51,987 bases of DNA from Chryseobacterium gleum (GTDB taxonomy: Bacteria > Bacteroidota > Bacteroidia > UBA10329): positions 1-51,987 of the forward strand of contig CAMDOM010000017.1 of assembly GCA_945903645.1 (NCBI GenBank), read 5' to 3'. The notes below the pieces were generated by a model. The model was not told where the DNA came from. It worked only from the letters and a program-made list of their open reading frames with translations, and ran no database searches. Numbering within the stretch: the stretch's first letter is position 1; each line of letters starts with the position of its first letter. Both the position numbers and the translations under genes were made by a program. Positions 16,102 to 25,620 of this stretch are shown one piece after another.

Positions 16102-17109
16102 ATGAATATTGGATTAATAGGATACGGATATTGGGGAAGAAATCTTCTAAGGAACATTATGGAAAATGGTTGTGCAGACCAAATTTGGGTTTGTGATCAA
16201 AATAAGGAACGACTATCGGAAGCTAAGAGATTATATGCTGGGATTCAAGTGACTTCCAGTTGGACTCAGTTGATTGAAAAAGCAGAGTGCGAGGCAATTA
16301 TTATCGCCACTCCAACATCCTATCATTTTGATATTGCTAAGGCAGCGCTTATGAATGGAAAACATGTGCTTGTAGAAAAGCCCATGACCACTAGTGTAAT
16401 TGAAGCGAAAGAACTAATTGAATTAGCCGCTGCAAAAGAATTGGTTCTAATGGTAGACCATACATTTCTTTATAACGCAGTAGTTAGAAGAATAAAGGAG
16501 GAGATTAGTCTTAATAAGTTGGGTCAGATATATTATATAGACTCAACACGAATCAACCTTGGTTTATATCAATACGATACTAATGTACTATGGGATTTGG
16601 CTTGCCACGACATCTCAATCATTAATTATTTGGTAGCAGAAAAGCCAACCCATGTGAGAGCCATAGGAAGGGTAAACAAAATCTGGAATACTGAAGATAT
16701 GGCCTATTTGTTTCTTCAATATGCGTCTGGACTTTTAGTTCAAATAAGTGCCTCTTGGGCATCGCCAGTTAAAATTAGGCGAATGATTATTGGGGCAGAG
16801 AAAAAAATGATGATTTATGACGATATTGAACCCACGAATAAATTGATTATTCATGATTACGAAACTGTTTTAACAAATAATTCAAGGGCAAAGAATAACG
16901 TTTTAGCGGATTATCGACTTGGAAATATTTCTATTCCAAAGTATGAGATGGAAGAGCCGTTAAAGATTATGATTACTGATTTTTTAGAGTGTATTCGCAC
17001 CGGAAAAGAGCCAGTTGCCAATTCTTCATCTGCACTTGATGTCATCCAGATTCTTCAGCTTGCTGGGCAATCGCTTAAAGATGATGGTCGAATTATTGCC
17101 TTAAAATGA
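16102..17109 (+). CDS. Gfo/Idh/MocA-family sugar dehydrogenase
   Basis: 335 residues. The NAD-binding motif GYGYWG is at 7-12, the family motif EKP at 92-94, and the catalytic-site segment WDLACHDIS at 164-172 with H169. This last segment is typical of the WlbA/WbpB-like UDP-N-acetylhexosaminuronate or UDP-HexNAc 3-dehydrogenases, which start the route to 3-amino sugars. No matching aminotransferase is in view, so the pathway would be incomplete here. It overlaps the next gene by ATGA at 17106, forming a three-gene unit with a GT2 and an SGNH protein. Confidence 0.8.
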   Translation: MNIGLIGYGYWGRNLLRNIMENGCADQIWVCDQNKERLSEAKRLYAGIQVTSSWTQLIEKAECEAIIIATPTSYHFDIAKAALMNGKHVLVEKPMTTSVIEAKELIELAAAKELVLMVDHTFLYNAVVRRIKEEISLNKLGQIYYIDSTRINLGLYQYDTNVLWDLACHDISIINYLVAEKPTHVRAIGRVNKIWNTEDMAYLFLQYASGLLVQISASWASPVKIRRMIIGAEKKMMIYDDIEPTNKLIIHDYETVLTNNSRAKNNVLADYRLGNISIPKYEMEEPLKIMITDFLECIRTGKEPVANSSSALDVIQILQLAGQSLKDDGRIIALK

Positions 17110-17783
17110 CTTGGACCATAATCATTTTTGCTTTTAACGAGGCAGGAAGTATCGAAGCAACTGTGAATAGTAGTTTGGCATTCTTATCTTCTTATGCCAG
17201 TGAATATGAACTTATTGTGGTGGATGATGGTAGCACAGATAGTACACCAATTATATGTTCCCAATTATTGGAGTCACATCCATATCTTCGAGTAATACGA
17301 CAGAACATTAATCAAGGCATCGGTATGGCATTAAAAACTGGATATAATGCTGCACAGTATGATTTTGTATGTGCTTTACCTGGCGATGGACAGTTCAATC
17401 CAGAAGAGTTGAGAGCTATAAAACCGTTTGGATCAGATAAGTTCTATTCCTACTACCGCACATCATTCAATTATACGCCCTACCGCCAACTACTTACCAC
17501 ATTGAATAGGTGGTTTAACCAATGGTTTCTGAATCTGAGATTAAGGGACGTAAACTGGATTAAAGTTTATAAACTGGATCAGTTGAAATTGGCATCACCA
17601 AGACTTTCAAGCTCTCTAATAGAGACTGAAATATGCGCCAAACTAATTAGCCAGGGATTTACTCCAATTGAACTTCCATCCAGTTATGGCACTCGGAAGC
17701 ACGGAGTAGCAAAAGGAGGTCGATGGGATACGGTAAAGCGTGTTTTAAAAGAAATGCCGCGTTTATATCTACAAAGGCAATAA
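17106..17783 (+). CDS. GT2-family glycosyltransferase
   Basis: 225 residues. Nucleotide-sugar binding motif VVDDGSTDST at 38-47 and the second acidic motif LPGDGQF near 95-101 mark a DPM1-like GT2 enzyme that would transfer a sugar to polyprenyl phosphate or another acceptor on the cytoplasmic face. No C-terminal membrane spans are seen. Its start overlaps the dehydrogenase stop and its TAA is followed at once by the ATG of the SGNH gene at 17784, so the three are probably co-translated. Confidence 0.85.
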   Translation: MTWTIIIFAFNEAGSIEATVNSSLAFLSSYASEYELIVVDDGSTDSTPIICSQLLESHPYLRVIRQNINQGIGMALKTGYNAAQYDFVCALPGDGQFNPEELRAIKPFGSDKFYSYYRTSFNYTPYRQLLTTLNRWFNQWFLNLRLRDVNWIKVYKLDQLKLASPRLSSSLIETEICAKLISQGFTPIELPSSYGTRKHGVAKGGRWDTVKRVLKEMPRLYLQRQ

Positions 17784-18803
17784 ATGACCGTATTTAGCAC
17801 AAGAGGTAAGCAGTTCTTAATAGTAGTCTGTATTCTAATTTTAGCGGAAAGCGGATCCTATTTTTTCTTAAAGAGAGAGAAAAAAGAATTTTCACCATTC
17901 GTTCAGATGGACTTGTTTTCCAAGCCATCGGTTCAAGAGTTGCAGACCTATGGTTTCGATGAAATAGACCCCTTGTTGGGCTGGGGAATGAGTACAGTTC
18001 ATTTTAATAAACTCGGTTTCGAAGTATTTAATTCTATGCCGGTTTTGAAATCGCGGAATAAAACATGCAGCAAAAAGCTAAAAGTCTTAATAACAGGAGG
18101 GTCAACTTCTGATATTGCTCTTCATATTGAAAATTGGCCAGCACAACTAATTCCATTATTAGAAAAACAAGGGATTTGTGCTGAATTATACATTGGTGCT
18201 GTTGGAGGGTATTCCTCTGGGCAAGAATTGTTGAAACTTTTGTGCGATGGACAAGGAATTTCGCCTGATATTCATATCAGTTATAGTGGTGCTAATGAAA
18301 CTATTCACCCTTTCTTTGTAAGTACGCACGAACAGAACTTGTTTGAGAGGATGATGAAGACAGAGACTTCTGCAATTTTTCCGAATACTCTTTATGTTAC
18401 ACGCAGCATTTTTTTTCCTTCTCCCAAAGTGTTCTTGCGCCAGCCCCGACAAATCAATCCTCAATGGGCCACAAACATGGAAACAATGCATGCAATAGCG
18501 AATGAGAAAGGATATTCATTTATTGGGGTATTGCAGCCGGTATTAGGCATTGGAAAAGTAGTTCAGCCTCAACAAGAAGAACAGTGGAAATCGATGATAG
18601 ACTCCTATAAAAAGTTTTATCCAGATGCGATTTTATCTGTAAAAGACAAACCCTATCTGGTGAATATGACCAATCTATTTGATAGCACACAAGGACCTGT
18701 TTATACTGACGATTGCCATCTACTTCCAGGAATGCAACCGTTGGTGGCAAATCGTATGCTCAACCTTATCATGGAGCAAATCAACAATGCTAAACAGAAT
18801 TAG
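17784..18803 (+). CDS. SGNH-hydrolase-like protein
   Basis: 339 residues with an N-terminal membrane anchor (about 10-28). Block I is TGGST with S107, block III SGANE, and block V TDDCH with the Asp-x-x-His arrangement near residue 315. This is a second SGNH protein of the window, again with a membrane anchor and again coupled to sugar-handling genes, consistent with ester removal or transfer on an exported glycan. Its stop lies 3 bases from the stop of the convergent carbamoyltransferase gene. Confidence 0.7.
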   Translation: MTVFSTRGKQFLIVVCILILAESGSYFFLKREKKEFSPFVQMDLFSKPSVQELQTYGFDEIDPLLGWGMSTVHFNKLGFEVFNSMPVLKSRNKTCSKKLKVLITGGSTSDIALHIENWPAQLIPLLEKQGICAELYIGAVGGYSSGQELLKLLCDGQGISPDIHISYSGANETIHPFFVSTHEQNLFERMMKTETSAIFPNTLYVTRSIFFPSPKVFLRQPRQINPQWATNMETMHAIANEKGYSFIGVLQPVLGIGKVVQPQQEEQWKSMIDSYKKFYPDAILSVKDKPYLVNMTNLFDSTQGPVYTDDCHLLPGMQPLVANRMLNLIMEQINNAKQN

Positions 18804-18806
18804 TGA

Positions 18807-20420
18807 CTATTTGGAAACCATAAAACTTCCAATAAACAGAGTATCTAACCCACTTCCATAGAAGGCCGAAACAGCATCAATTATGCTGTAAACCATCGGC
18901 TCTTTATTGCGGTTAAAACTTGTATTGACCACTATTCCTGTGCCCGTTTTCTGTTGCATCGATTTTAGAAGCTTTGCAAATGGGCTTTCATTTACTGAAG
19001 AAATCGTTTGTACTCGAGCAGTTTGATCAACATGAGTAATTGCAGGAAAAATATCGGAAGTCACCCTTACGTTCACAGTCATATTAGGGTGATTAGATGT
19101 TGAAGATTCAAATGCTTTGTTAAAGTCTTCCTCTAAAATTGATGGACAAAATGGACGAAACCCTTCTCTAAATTTTATGCGTTGATTTATTTTATTCTTC
19201 ATATCGCTATCAAAAGGTGACGCAAGAATACTGCGAGAGCCCAAAGCGCGTGGGCCAAATTCAGCACGGCCATTCACCCAGCCTAGCACCTTTTGATCAA
19301 GAATAAGGTCAGTTGCAACATTCCAGGGTTCTACCATATACTTGTATTTTACTCCAAGCTGACCCAAAACAGTTTTTACTTCCTCGTCCGCAAATGTCTT
19401 GCCCAGCAAAGCCATAGTCATTGGTTCTGGTTTTACATCAAACTCAGCAGAAGCTAAATAGGCTGCTCCAAGAGAAATTCCCGCATCGCTTGAAGCGGGC
19501 TGTATGTATAGACTATCAATACAGTCCAAATCAAGAATCTTTCGATTTGCGGCACAGTTTAAAGCAACTCCACCGGCCATGCATATTTGACGTATTCCAG
19601 TTTGTTCAGCAAATCCTTTAATCACATCACATAACACATCTTCTAGCAATTCTTGCGAAGCAGCCGCAACATTTATACAGTGTTCGTCCATTGCACTATT
19701 GGGGATGCGAGGAGCACCTAATTTTTTTATAAGCTCGTTAGAAAACGCTGCTTGTTGTCGAGATCCCTGTGGCTGGCCGTGTGGATAGGCCTGCATGTAG
19801 TCGGAATTCACTCGGTAATCCCCATTTCCGAATTCTATTAAAAACGATAAGTCTATTTTTTTTGAATCACCATAGGGTGCTAGTCCCATTAATTTATATT
19901 CATCGGTATCTCGCGTGAATCCACAGAACTGGGTCATCATTGAATAGAAAATACCTAGACTATTATCACGCGTAATTTGTTCTTCTATTTTAAGGTCACC
20001 ATTCTTGCCTACAGCTTTTTGTAGTGAAATACCATCGCCTGATGCATCAATGGTAAGTACCATTGCCTCCTGCATCCCTGATGCATAAAAGGCACTAGCG
20101 GCATGACATAGATGATGATGATAGCGAATAAAACGTGGAGAATGACCAAAAGTGTACTTAAAATAGCTACGAAGTACCTCATCGTATTGTTCGCCCCATG
20201 TGCTACCATGAGTAGCTACTATATCTACTTCGGTTATCTTAACATTTGCAATAGAAAGCACCTCTATTATAGATAGATAGGGCAACTGTCCAGGAGAATG
20301 TTTCACACGACTAAGACGTTCTTCCTCCACCGCAGCTAATAATTTTCCATCGCGAATTAAAACTGCTGAGACATCTTGATAACCAAGTCGAACACCTCCG
20401 TTTATGCCCAAAATAATCAT
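18807..20420 (-). CDS. NodU/CmcH/TobZ-type carbamoyltransferase
   Basis: 537 residues, full length for the family. The N-terminal Kae1-like domain has LGINGG at the start, EEERLSR at 32-38 and the metal-binding HHLCHAASAF at 102-111; a later AGGVALNC segment and the GRAEFGPRALG motif (about 400) mark the family; the C-terminal part is YrdC-like. These enzymes use carbamoyl phosphate and ATP to put a carbamoyl group on a hydroxyl of a sugar or natural product. It is the last of three minus-strand genes and overlaps the amidotransferase by ATGA at 20417. Confidence 0.9.
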   Translation of the reverse strand: MIILGINGGVRLGYQDVSAVLIRDGKLLAAVEEERLSRVKHSPGQLPYLSIIEVLSIANVKITEVDIVATHGSTWGEQYDEVLRSYFKYTFGHSPRFIRYHHHLCHAASAFYASGMQEAMVLTIDASGDGISLQKAVGKNGDLKIEEQITRDNSLGIFYSMMTQFCGFTRDTDEYKLMGLAPYGDSKKIDLSFLIEFGNGDYRVNSDYMQAYPHGQPQGSRQQAAFSNELIKKLGAPRIPNSAMDEHCINVAAASQELLEDVLCDVIKGFAEQTGIRQICMAGGVALNCAANRKILDLDCIDSLYIQPASSDAGISLGAAYLASAEFDVKPEPMTMALLGKTFADEEVKTVLGQLGVKYKYMVEPWNVATDLILDQKVLGWVNGRAEFGPRALGSRSILASPFDSDMKNKINQRIKFREGFRPFCPSILEEDFNKAFESSTSNHPNMTVNVRVTSDIFPAITHVDQTARVQTISSVNESPFAKLLKSMQQKTGTGIVVNTSFNRNKEPMVYSIIDAVSAFYGSGLDTLFIGSFMVSK

Positions 20421-21607
20421 TCTCCGCAGTTAAAATATTTGTCGTATACGATTTCAGGCATAAATCCCAATTTGGTAACTAAACGGATTCCAGGCCTTAA
20501 TGCTAACATATATGCATATCCAGTATTATAATTCCGAAAGGTTTTTGGTGGAAGGATTAGCCATTTTTCAAATTGCTCTCTACTTACGGCTAACCTTTTT
20601 AGACACAAGTCAATTATTCGCGGGTCCTCCATTACATATGGTTTCTTTACTGCCTCAAGAGCTTCATCTCTATTCATTTGACAATCCCGTATTAATGCGC
20701 TATAGGAGTTCAAACGAAAATCGATGTTGAATTTAACGCGATGTACATATGTTATGAGAGCCCAATAAAGGTCGTCATAGTAGTGAGCGCCAGGATAAAC
20801 CCAGTTATATGCATGCTTTATTATTTCTTCTGCGTCCTTGCGAACGTAATTTTCATAATACAGAGGAGAATGAGCCTTAATGCCCTTCACTAAACTGTAA
20901 TAAAAAAGTTCTTTCCACCCAAGATTATAGCTTGGTTCATTAGCTCTCCACGGACGTAGGTGCACAGTGCCAAACTTATTTTGAACATCATTTACATAGT
21001 CCCCAACCATATAAGCCCAACTTAAGGGTTTTATGCCCTCGGTTCGGAAAGACTGCCCATAAAGTAAATGTTTGATTCCCTCTTTATGTGCAACACCATA
21101 GCAGGAGGCTGCTATTCCCACATCGGTTCCTTCATTTAATTCGGGCACTGATGCCTTTAAAAAGGAAATTTTTAAATCCTTAGCTTCACGCCAATCACTG
21201 GTGATAGTCCTTAGCTCCACTCCAAGTTTTCGGGTGATGTTAACCATGTTTTCTCCTCCAATAGGATTGTCAAAGCCATCGTTAAAATGCACTGCTAAAG
21301 GCCGTAGCCCGTACTTTATTACAGCAAGATGTAGAATATAAGTACTATCTCGCCCACCACTAATTCCGATAACGCAATCGAATTTTTTACCCTTTCCATC
21401 CTTACGAATCTTGGTTAATAGGGCATCTAACTTAATTTGTCCTAAAGTATCGTTAGGATACCAAATGGTCCATTTATCATGAAGATGGCAAAAATTGCAA
21501 ACACCCTTTGAATCGAATGTAATTCCAGGGCACGTGCTATCACTAATGCAGCGGGCGCACCGTTGGTAGATTATGTTTCGTGCTATTCCATTGACAATGA
21601 CCGACAT
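20417..21607 (-). CDS. N-acetyl sugar amidotransferase (WbpG/LegG-like)
   Basis: 396 residues from the ATG at 21605-21607, preferred over a TTG three codons earlier. Zinc-ribbon-like cysteines C17, C20, C37 and C40 are followed by the PP-loop SGGRDST (83-89), which adenylates the substrate. The family turns an N-acetyl group into an acetamidino group on 2,3-diamino or nonulosonic sugars, using ammonia from a HisH-type glutaminase. No HisH or HisF gene is visible; instead a nitrilase-family gene lies 14 bases upstream. Its product would be acetamidino-sugar for a surface polysaccharide. Confidence 0.85.
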   Translation of the reverse strand: MSVIVNGIARNIIYQRCARCISDSTCPGITFDSKGVCNFCHLHDKWTIWYPNDTLGQIKLDALLTKIRKDGKGKKFDCVIGISGGRDSTYILHLAVIKYGLRPLAVHFNDGFDNPIGGENMVNITRKLGVELRTITSDWREAKDLKISFLKASVPELNEGTDVGIAASCYGVAHKEGIKHLLYGQSFRTEGIKPLSWAYMVGDYVNDVQNKFGTVHLRPWRANEPSYNLGWKELFYYSLVKGIKAHSPLYYENYVRKDAEEIIKHAYNWVYPGAHYYDDLYWALITYVHRVKFNIDFRLNSYSALIRDCQMNRDEALEAVKKPYVMEDPRIIDLCLKRLAVSREQFEKWLILPPKTFRNYNTGYAYMLALRPGIRLVTKLGFMPEIVYDKYFNCGE

Positions 21608-21621
21608 TTTGAACAAAAATT

Positions 21622-22446
21622 TTACTGAAAACTGTTTTTGATCCGTAGAATTTTTTCTCCGATTTCTACTCCCTTTTCAATTCTTTGTGGCATTTGAAAG
21701 GTAACGGTTATAAGTTCTCCTGCGAATTCGTTAAAAACTCCCTGTGCCAGAATTCCGTCTGGTCCGACACACAATGAGCACCCAACCATTTTTTTTCCTT
21801 CATAAGGACCACCTACTATATAGCCTACACTTGTGGCGCTTGCTATTATCAAGCCATGAGTGTTAGCCAAAATAGTCAAGGGCTTTATCCATTTATCTCG
21901 ATATGGGTCATCAACTTCGGTAATTGTATTGTCAACGGTCCAACTAGAGGGGGCGATGATAAGTTGTGCGCCCATTCTTGCAAGGGCATGACCAATATCC
22001 AAGGACTCTAAATAGTTGTCAGCACAAATGTTAAGTCCAATTTTACCAAAAGGAGTATCGAACACTTCTAGTTTTTGACCAACTTGGTAAAAAGGAAATT
22101 CCACATTCAAAAGGTTGATTTTACGGTGTTTACCTATAATATTACCATAATTATCAATTATCAATGCGGTATTATAGTTTCCATGGTCGGTACGCTCAGT
22201 TAAGCCTACACAAATCCATATGGAATGAGCCTTTGCCATATTGCATAGAATTTCACTAAAATCTCCCGGAATAAAGTGAGCCTCTGTAAGACTATCGGGG
22301 TGAGTCCATCCAAAATCAATGGTTTCTGGAAGAAGTACAAAATCACAATCCAGTGCTTTGGCTTGTGCTACCATTCGATTTGCACGTTCAAAATTGCGCT
22401 CTGGCTCTGTACCTTCCACCAACAATTGGGCAAGCGCGAGTTTCAT
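21622..22446 (-). CDS. nitrilase-family carbon-nitrogen hydrolase
   Basis: 274 residues from the ATG at 22444-22446, which gives the usual beginning MKLALAQ; a longer frame to 22488 would run into a -7-like promoter box (TACATTTG, minus strand, 22486-22493). The Glu-Lys-Cys triad is E41 (LLPE), K109 (KHRK) and C141 (LNIC). The family hydrolyses amides to release ammonia. As first gene of the operon with a PP-loop amidotransferase and a carbamoyltransferase, it may supply ammonia in the way the nitrilase-type domain of glutamine-dependent NAD synthetase does. That role is inference. Confidence 0.8.
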   Translation of the reverse strand: MKLALAQLLVEGTEPERNFERANRMVAQAKALDCDFVLLPETIDFGWTHPDSLTEAHFIPGDFSEILCNMAKAHSIWICVGLTERTDHGNYNTALIIDNYGNIIGKHRKINLLNVEFPFYQVGQKLEVFDTPFGKIGLNICADNYLESLDIGHALARMGAQLIIAPSSWTVDNTITEVDDPYRDKWIKPLTILANTHGLIIASATSVGYIVGGPYEGKKMVGCSLCVGPDGILAQGVFNEFAGELITVTFQMPQRIEKGVEIGEKILRIKNSFQ

Positions 22447-22537
22447 GTTTAATTGCTTGATGCAGTTTTGTGATGGTTGGTACTGCAAATGTATCGGAAA
22501 CAGAACCTATATTCGTTTGAACAAATTATACCTTTTA

Positions 22538-23005
22538 ATGTCTGAAAGATTCTTACGGATATGGAGACGAATTTCTAGGACCAATAAACTGCTTAGTCTT
22601 GGTCCAGCCATATTTTATATAGTGTTGAGTTTGACTCTTGGAGAAGTACACCCATTTTCCAGATTTGAGATGTATGATTATTTTCCTAGTTCTGCTTTAG
22701 CATTCAATTTACGTGAACCGAATGGCAGAATGCTTGCGGTTTCCCGCCATTTCAATTACCGAACCGCTGAAATTTCGCATAATTATGTTGCTGCTAACGA
22801 TAAATACCGCGGCATTGAGCAGGATTCTTTGAAACGGAGAATTCTAGTTGGAGAGAGCATTATGAACCAAATTAGAAGTCACTCTATAAGGCAGCTCTCA
22901 ACAGATACTTTGATATTAAATATGGTTTGCATAACTATTGGAGAAAGCGGTCCTGTCTTAAAGGAACACACTATATACGCTAAGAACCTGTATGACCTAC
23001 ATTAA
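22538..23005 (+). CDS. small membrane partner of HTTM protein
   Basis: 155 residues from the ATG at 22538, chosen because an in-frame upstream extension would lie inside the nitrilase gene on the other strand. One membrane span (about 18-36) is followed by HPFSRFEMYDYFP, a segment recalled from small proteins encoded beside HTTM proteins in Bacteroidota, then an extracytoplasmic tail. Its stop lies 14 bases inside the HTTM gene, indicating coupled translation. Function is unknown; a subunit role with the next protein is likely. Confidence 0.6.
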   Translation: MSERFLRIWRRISRTNKLLSLGPAIFYIVLSLTLGEVHPFSRFEMYDYFPSSALAFNLREPNGRMLAVSRHFNYRTAEISHNYVAANDKYRGIEQDSLKRRILVGESIMNQIRSHSIRQLSTDTLILNMVCITIGESGPVLKEHTIYAKNLYDLH

Positions 23006-23855
23006 GCTAAATGAGTTGAGTTATTGGCATTGGGCCAAAATATCTTTGGGAGTATTGTGGTTTTTTGCCATGTTTTTTAAAGTGGTTAACCATGGTATAT
23101 GTTCTTATCCAGTTGGTATTTGCAAGCTATATAGTTTCGAACCGCTATTCGGTAATGCATTGGGCCGCTATTCACTTATTGGCATAATGATACTAGCCGT
23201 GTGGTTCTACATAAAAGAACGCTATATGCTGTGGACTACGTTAGTCTTATTTAGTATTTCCCTAATAATAATTACCTATCAGGAGTCTAGCGGTAATTTT
23301 GCTCGAGCTACGGTGTATACAACAGTTTGGGGGGCTCAGTTTTTGGCGTACTTACTGTATAACATAGACCGAAAATTTGATATTAATCGATATAGAGTTC
23401 AATTTTCCATTCAAATGGTGGCTGCCGCATATACTTTAGCAGGTATAGCAAAACTGAAGGCATCAGGCATTGGTTGGATTTATGACGGGCCCAATTTTTC
23501 ACTTCAAGTAATTAAGAATTATTATTTTCTCTATGCTGATTTGGGACATGTTCAGTACTTAGATAAAGGGATGCTAATCGCAGATTTTATTGTGCAACAT
23601 CCATTAACTACCGCACTTCTATTGGGAATTGCCCTTTTGTTGGAATTTGGATGTCTAATCGTGTTAGTAAGCGACCGAACACGAATAATTTGGGGCATTG
23701 GTTTAGTTGGTATGCATCTTGGAATAGCCTACATTATGGGAATTGGCATAAGTGCAATAGCTTTTCCGATGGTTATCCTTTTCATCAATCCTTTGTATTG
23801 GTTGGTGTTATTTAAGGAGAGGGTATTGGAGTATTTGAGGGCCAATAATGTTTGA
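22992..23855 (+). CDS. HTTM-like polytopic membrane protein
   Basis: 287 residues, about seven hydrophobic spans. The segment AGIAKLKASGIGWIYDG (about 155-171) resembles the conserved region of the HTTM/vitamin K-dependent carboxylase-like family, where a lysine follows AxxxK at the membrane. Without the lumenal carboxylase part the chemistry cannot be assumed. It overlaps its small partner by 14 bases and its 3' end overlaps the convergent PhyH gene by 44 bases. Confidence 0.6.
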   Translation: MTYIKLNELSYWHWAKISLGVLWFFAMFFKVVNHGICSYPVGICKLYSFEPLFGNALGRYSLIGIMILAVWFYIKERYMLWTTLVLFSISLIIITYQESSGNFARATVYTTVWGAQFLAYLLYNIDRKFDINRYRVQFSIQMVAAAYTLAGIAKLKASGIGWIYDGPNFSLQVIKNYYFLYADLGHVQYLDKGMLIADFIVQHPLTTALLLGIALLLEFGCLIVLVSDRTRIIWGIGLVGMHLGIAYIMGIGISAIAFPMVILFINPLYWLVLFKERVLEYLRANNV

Positions 23856-24762
23856 TGAGATTAACGATTTGTTTTTGGCTTAAATCGAAGTGTTTATAAG
23901 GCACGATTTCCTTCCTCCAAATGGTTTCATCGGGTTTAGAAATGAAATCATAATGATAGTAGAACTCTTCAGTCACATAGTATTTCTCAATAAGGTCTGA
24001 ACTAATGTTGGGATTGCGGAAGTAGTATACCAATTGATAATCTTTACGAAGCACCGTCATTGTTATAGCATGACGAATGTGTTCGGAAAGATTTGGAGCG
24101 CTTGCATGTATGGTAGCTGGGTCGAACACTATTACATCTCCAGCAACAGCTAGAACAGGCAATGCATGTTTATACAAAACGGGCACATTTTTTAGAAACT
24201 GCCACGGAACACCTAAACTTCGCTGTGTATTGCCCCAAAGATGACTACCCGGAACAAAAGAAATGACACCATTCTCCATCGTCACATCACAAAATGGAAT
24301 CCATATGAACAAACAATAGTCTGTTTCCTCGTCAATAACAGTGCTGTCTTGATGAATAAGCAAATCGCTGTTTGCATGCGGAGGTTTCACTTGAAAAGCT
24401 CCTCCTGTATGAGTAGCTGTTTTGGTCATATCAAACATGCGAGGCAATATGGTTGCTGCATTTTCATTTATGACTTGTTGTGTTCGTTTCCTAATTTCAG
24501 GATTTAAAAGACGACCACTATTTAAAAGGTTTTCATCCAATTCGAACCCCTCCATGGCACTAATATCCCTGAAAGCCTGCATAAAGGAGGCTATTTCGTC
24601 AGGTGTTACTACATCTTTAATTACACACCAGCCATTTTCTAAGTATTGTTTTTGATGAAGCGAATCAATAAAATAAGACTCCTGACGTATCTCCGAGTGT
24701 TGATTTGAACGCAGATGAGAAATCTTCGAATTCCACTGTTTAAAAACGTTCGTTATCCACAT
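23812..24762 (-). CDS. phytanoyl-CoA dioxygenase family (PhyH) protein
   Basis: 316 residues. Fe(II)/2-oxoglutarate oxygenase of the PhyH family with an intact facial triad H137-x-D139 (HQD) and H219, and the 2-oxoglutarate-binding R230. An N-terminal extension of about 35 residues precedes the fold, unlike the shorter family members nearby. PhyH enzymes hydroxylate, desaturate, epoxidise or halogenate; intact HxD argues against halogenation. It is followed downstream by nothing on its strand but overlaps the HTTM gene end by 44 bases. A second PhyH gene lies 57 bases upstream on the same strand. Confidence 0.85.
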   Translation of the reverse strand: MWITNVFKQWNSKISHLRSNQHSEIRQESYFIDSLHQKQYLENGWCVIKDVVTPDEIASFMQAFRDISAMEGFELDENLLNSGRLLNPEIRKRTQQVINENAATILPRMFDMTKTATHTGGAFQVKPPHANSDLLIHQDSTVIDEETDYCLFIWIPFCDVTMENGVISFVPGSHLWGNTQRSLGVPWQFLKNVPVLYKHALPVLAVAGDVIVFDPATIHASAPNLSEHIRHAITMTVLRKDYQLVYYFRNPNISSDLIEKYYVTEEFYYHYDFISKPDETIWRKEIVPYKHFDLSQKQIVNLIKHYWPSNTPIPSP

Positions 24763-24819
24763 GATTTCAAAAGTAAAAGATTACACTACTCAATTAACGA
24801 TTCCATAAAAGGGATTCTT

Positions 24820-25620
24820 TTATTCGAAATCTTCTGGCACTAAGGGCGTGATTTGGTGGTCTGAAATCACTTCAATTGGGGTAAGATGCGAAGGCCGATT
24901 TTGAAATCCCGCTTGCATAAGATCATCCGCAGAGGTGATGTAAAATTTCTCCACTTGGGTAGTATCCTCATCAAGAGCGTAATAATGCAATTTTTGAACT
25001 CCTTTGGGAGTGCCAACCATTGTAATTGCAATACGTGTATTATTTGTGGTATTAGGAACCGAGTAGTGTAGAAGTCGGTGGTCATAAATAATAGCTTCAC
25101 CAGCCAAGAGCGATAAAACCGCTCCAAATTTCTGTTGAATAACAAGTGCATTATAGCGGTATGCCTTTGTAATATTAGTTCCGCGTATCTGATTTATTTT
25201 CAAATGAGAATAAGGAACAATTCCAAGGGAACCATTTACAGCATTCGTATTTTGCAAAGGGCACCAAATATTGAACGATAAGTTTTTGGGCTCCTCCACG
25301 TATTGTAAATCTGCATGTAGCGGCATTGAAGGACCGTTTATTGGCTTAATGAAAAAATTTCCCCAAAATGGTTCATAATCAACAAACAAGCGTTCAAAAT
25401 GTGGAATCAGAAGTGATTTCAAATGTGAATCAATATCTCTTTTTGAAGTTAGATTATTAGTAACAAAAGTGGTAAATACGTTGCGGTCTTGTTCTGATAA
25501 TGCGTGGAAGTATGCTAGAAGATTCTCAACTTCTGGGTGGGTTAACAACGGCAGAATTACATACCCTTCTTCCGTAAAACGCGCATTATGCGAAGGATTT
25601 TTGAAAATACGCCTTTCCAT
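24820..25620 (-). CDS. phytanoyl-CoA dioxygenase family (PhyH) protein
   Basis: 266 residues from the ATG at 25618-25620, which aligns with the short N-termini of the other PhyH genes; a GTG nine codons earlier is possible. Triad H102-x-D104 (HAD) and H185, with R196. Probably co-transcribed with the PhyH gene that follows on minus. Divergent from the PhyH gene at 25807, so three PhyH genes cluster within 3 kb. Substrate unknown. Confidence 0.85.
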   Translation of the reverse strand: MERRIFKNPSHNARFTEEGYVILPLLTHPEVENLLAYFHALSEQDRNVFTTFVTNNLTSKRDIDSHLKSLLIPHFERLFVDYEPFWGNFFIKPINGPSMPLHADLQYVEEPKNLSFNIWCPLQNTNAVNGSLGIVPYSHLKINQIRGTNITKAYRYNALVIQQKFGAVLSLLAGEAIIYDHRLLHYSVPNTTNNTRIAITMVGTPKGVQKLHYYALDEDTTQVEKFYITSADDLMQAGFQNRPSHLTPIEVISDHQITPLVPEDFE

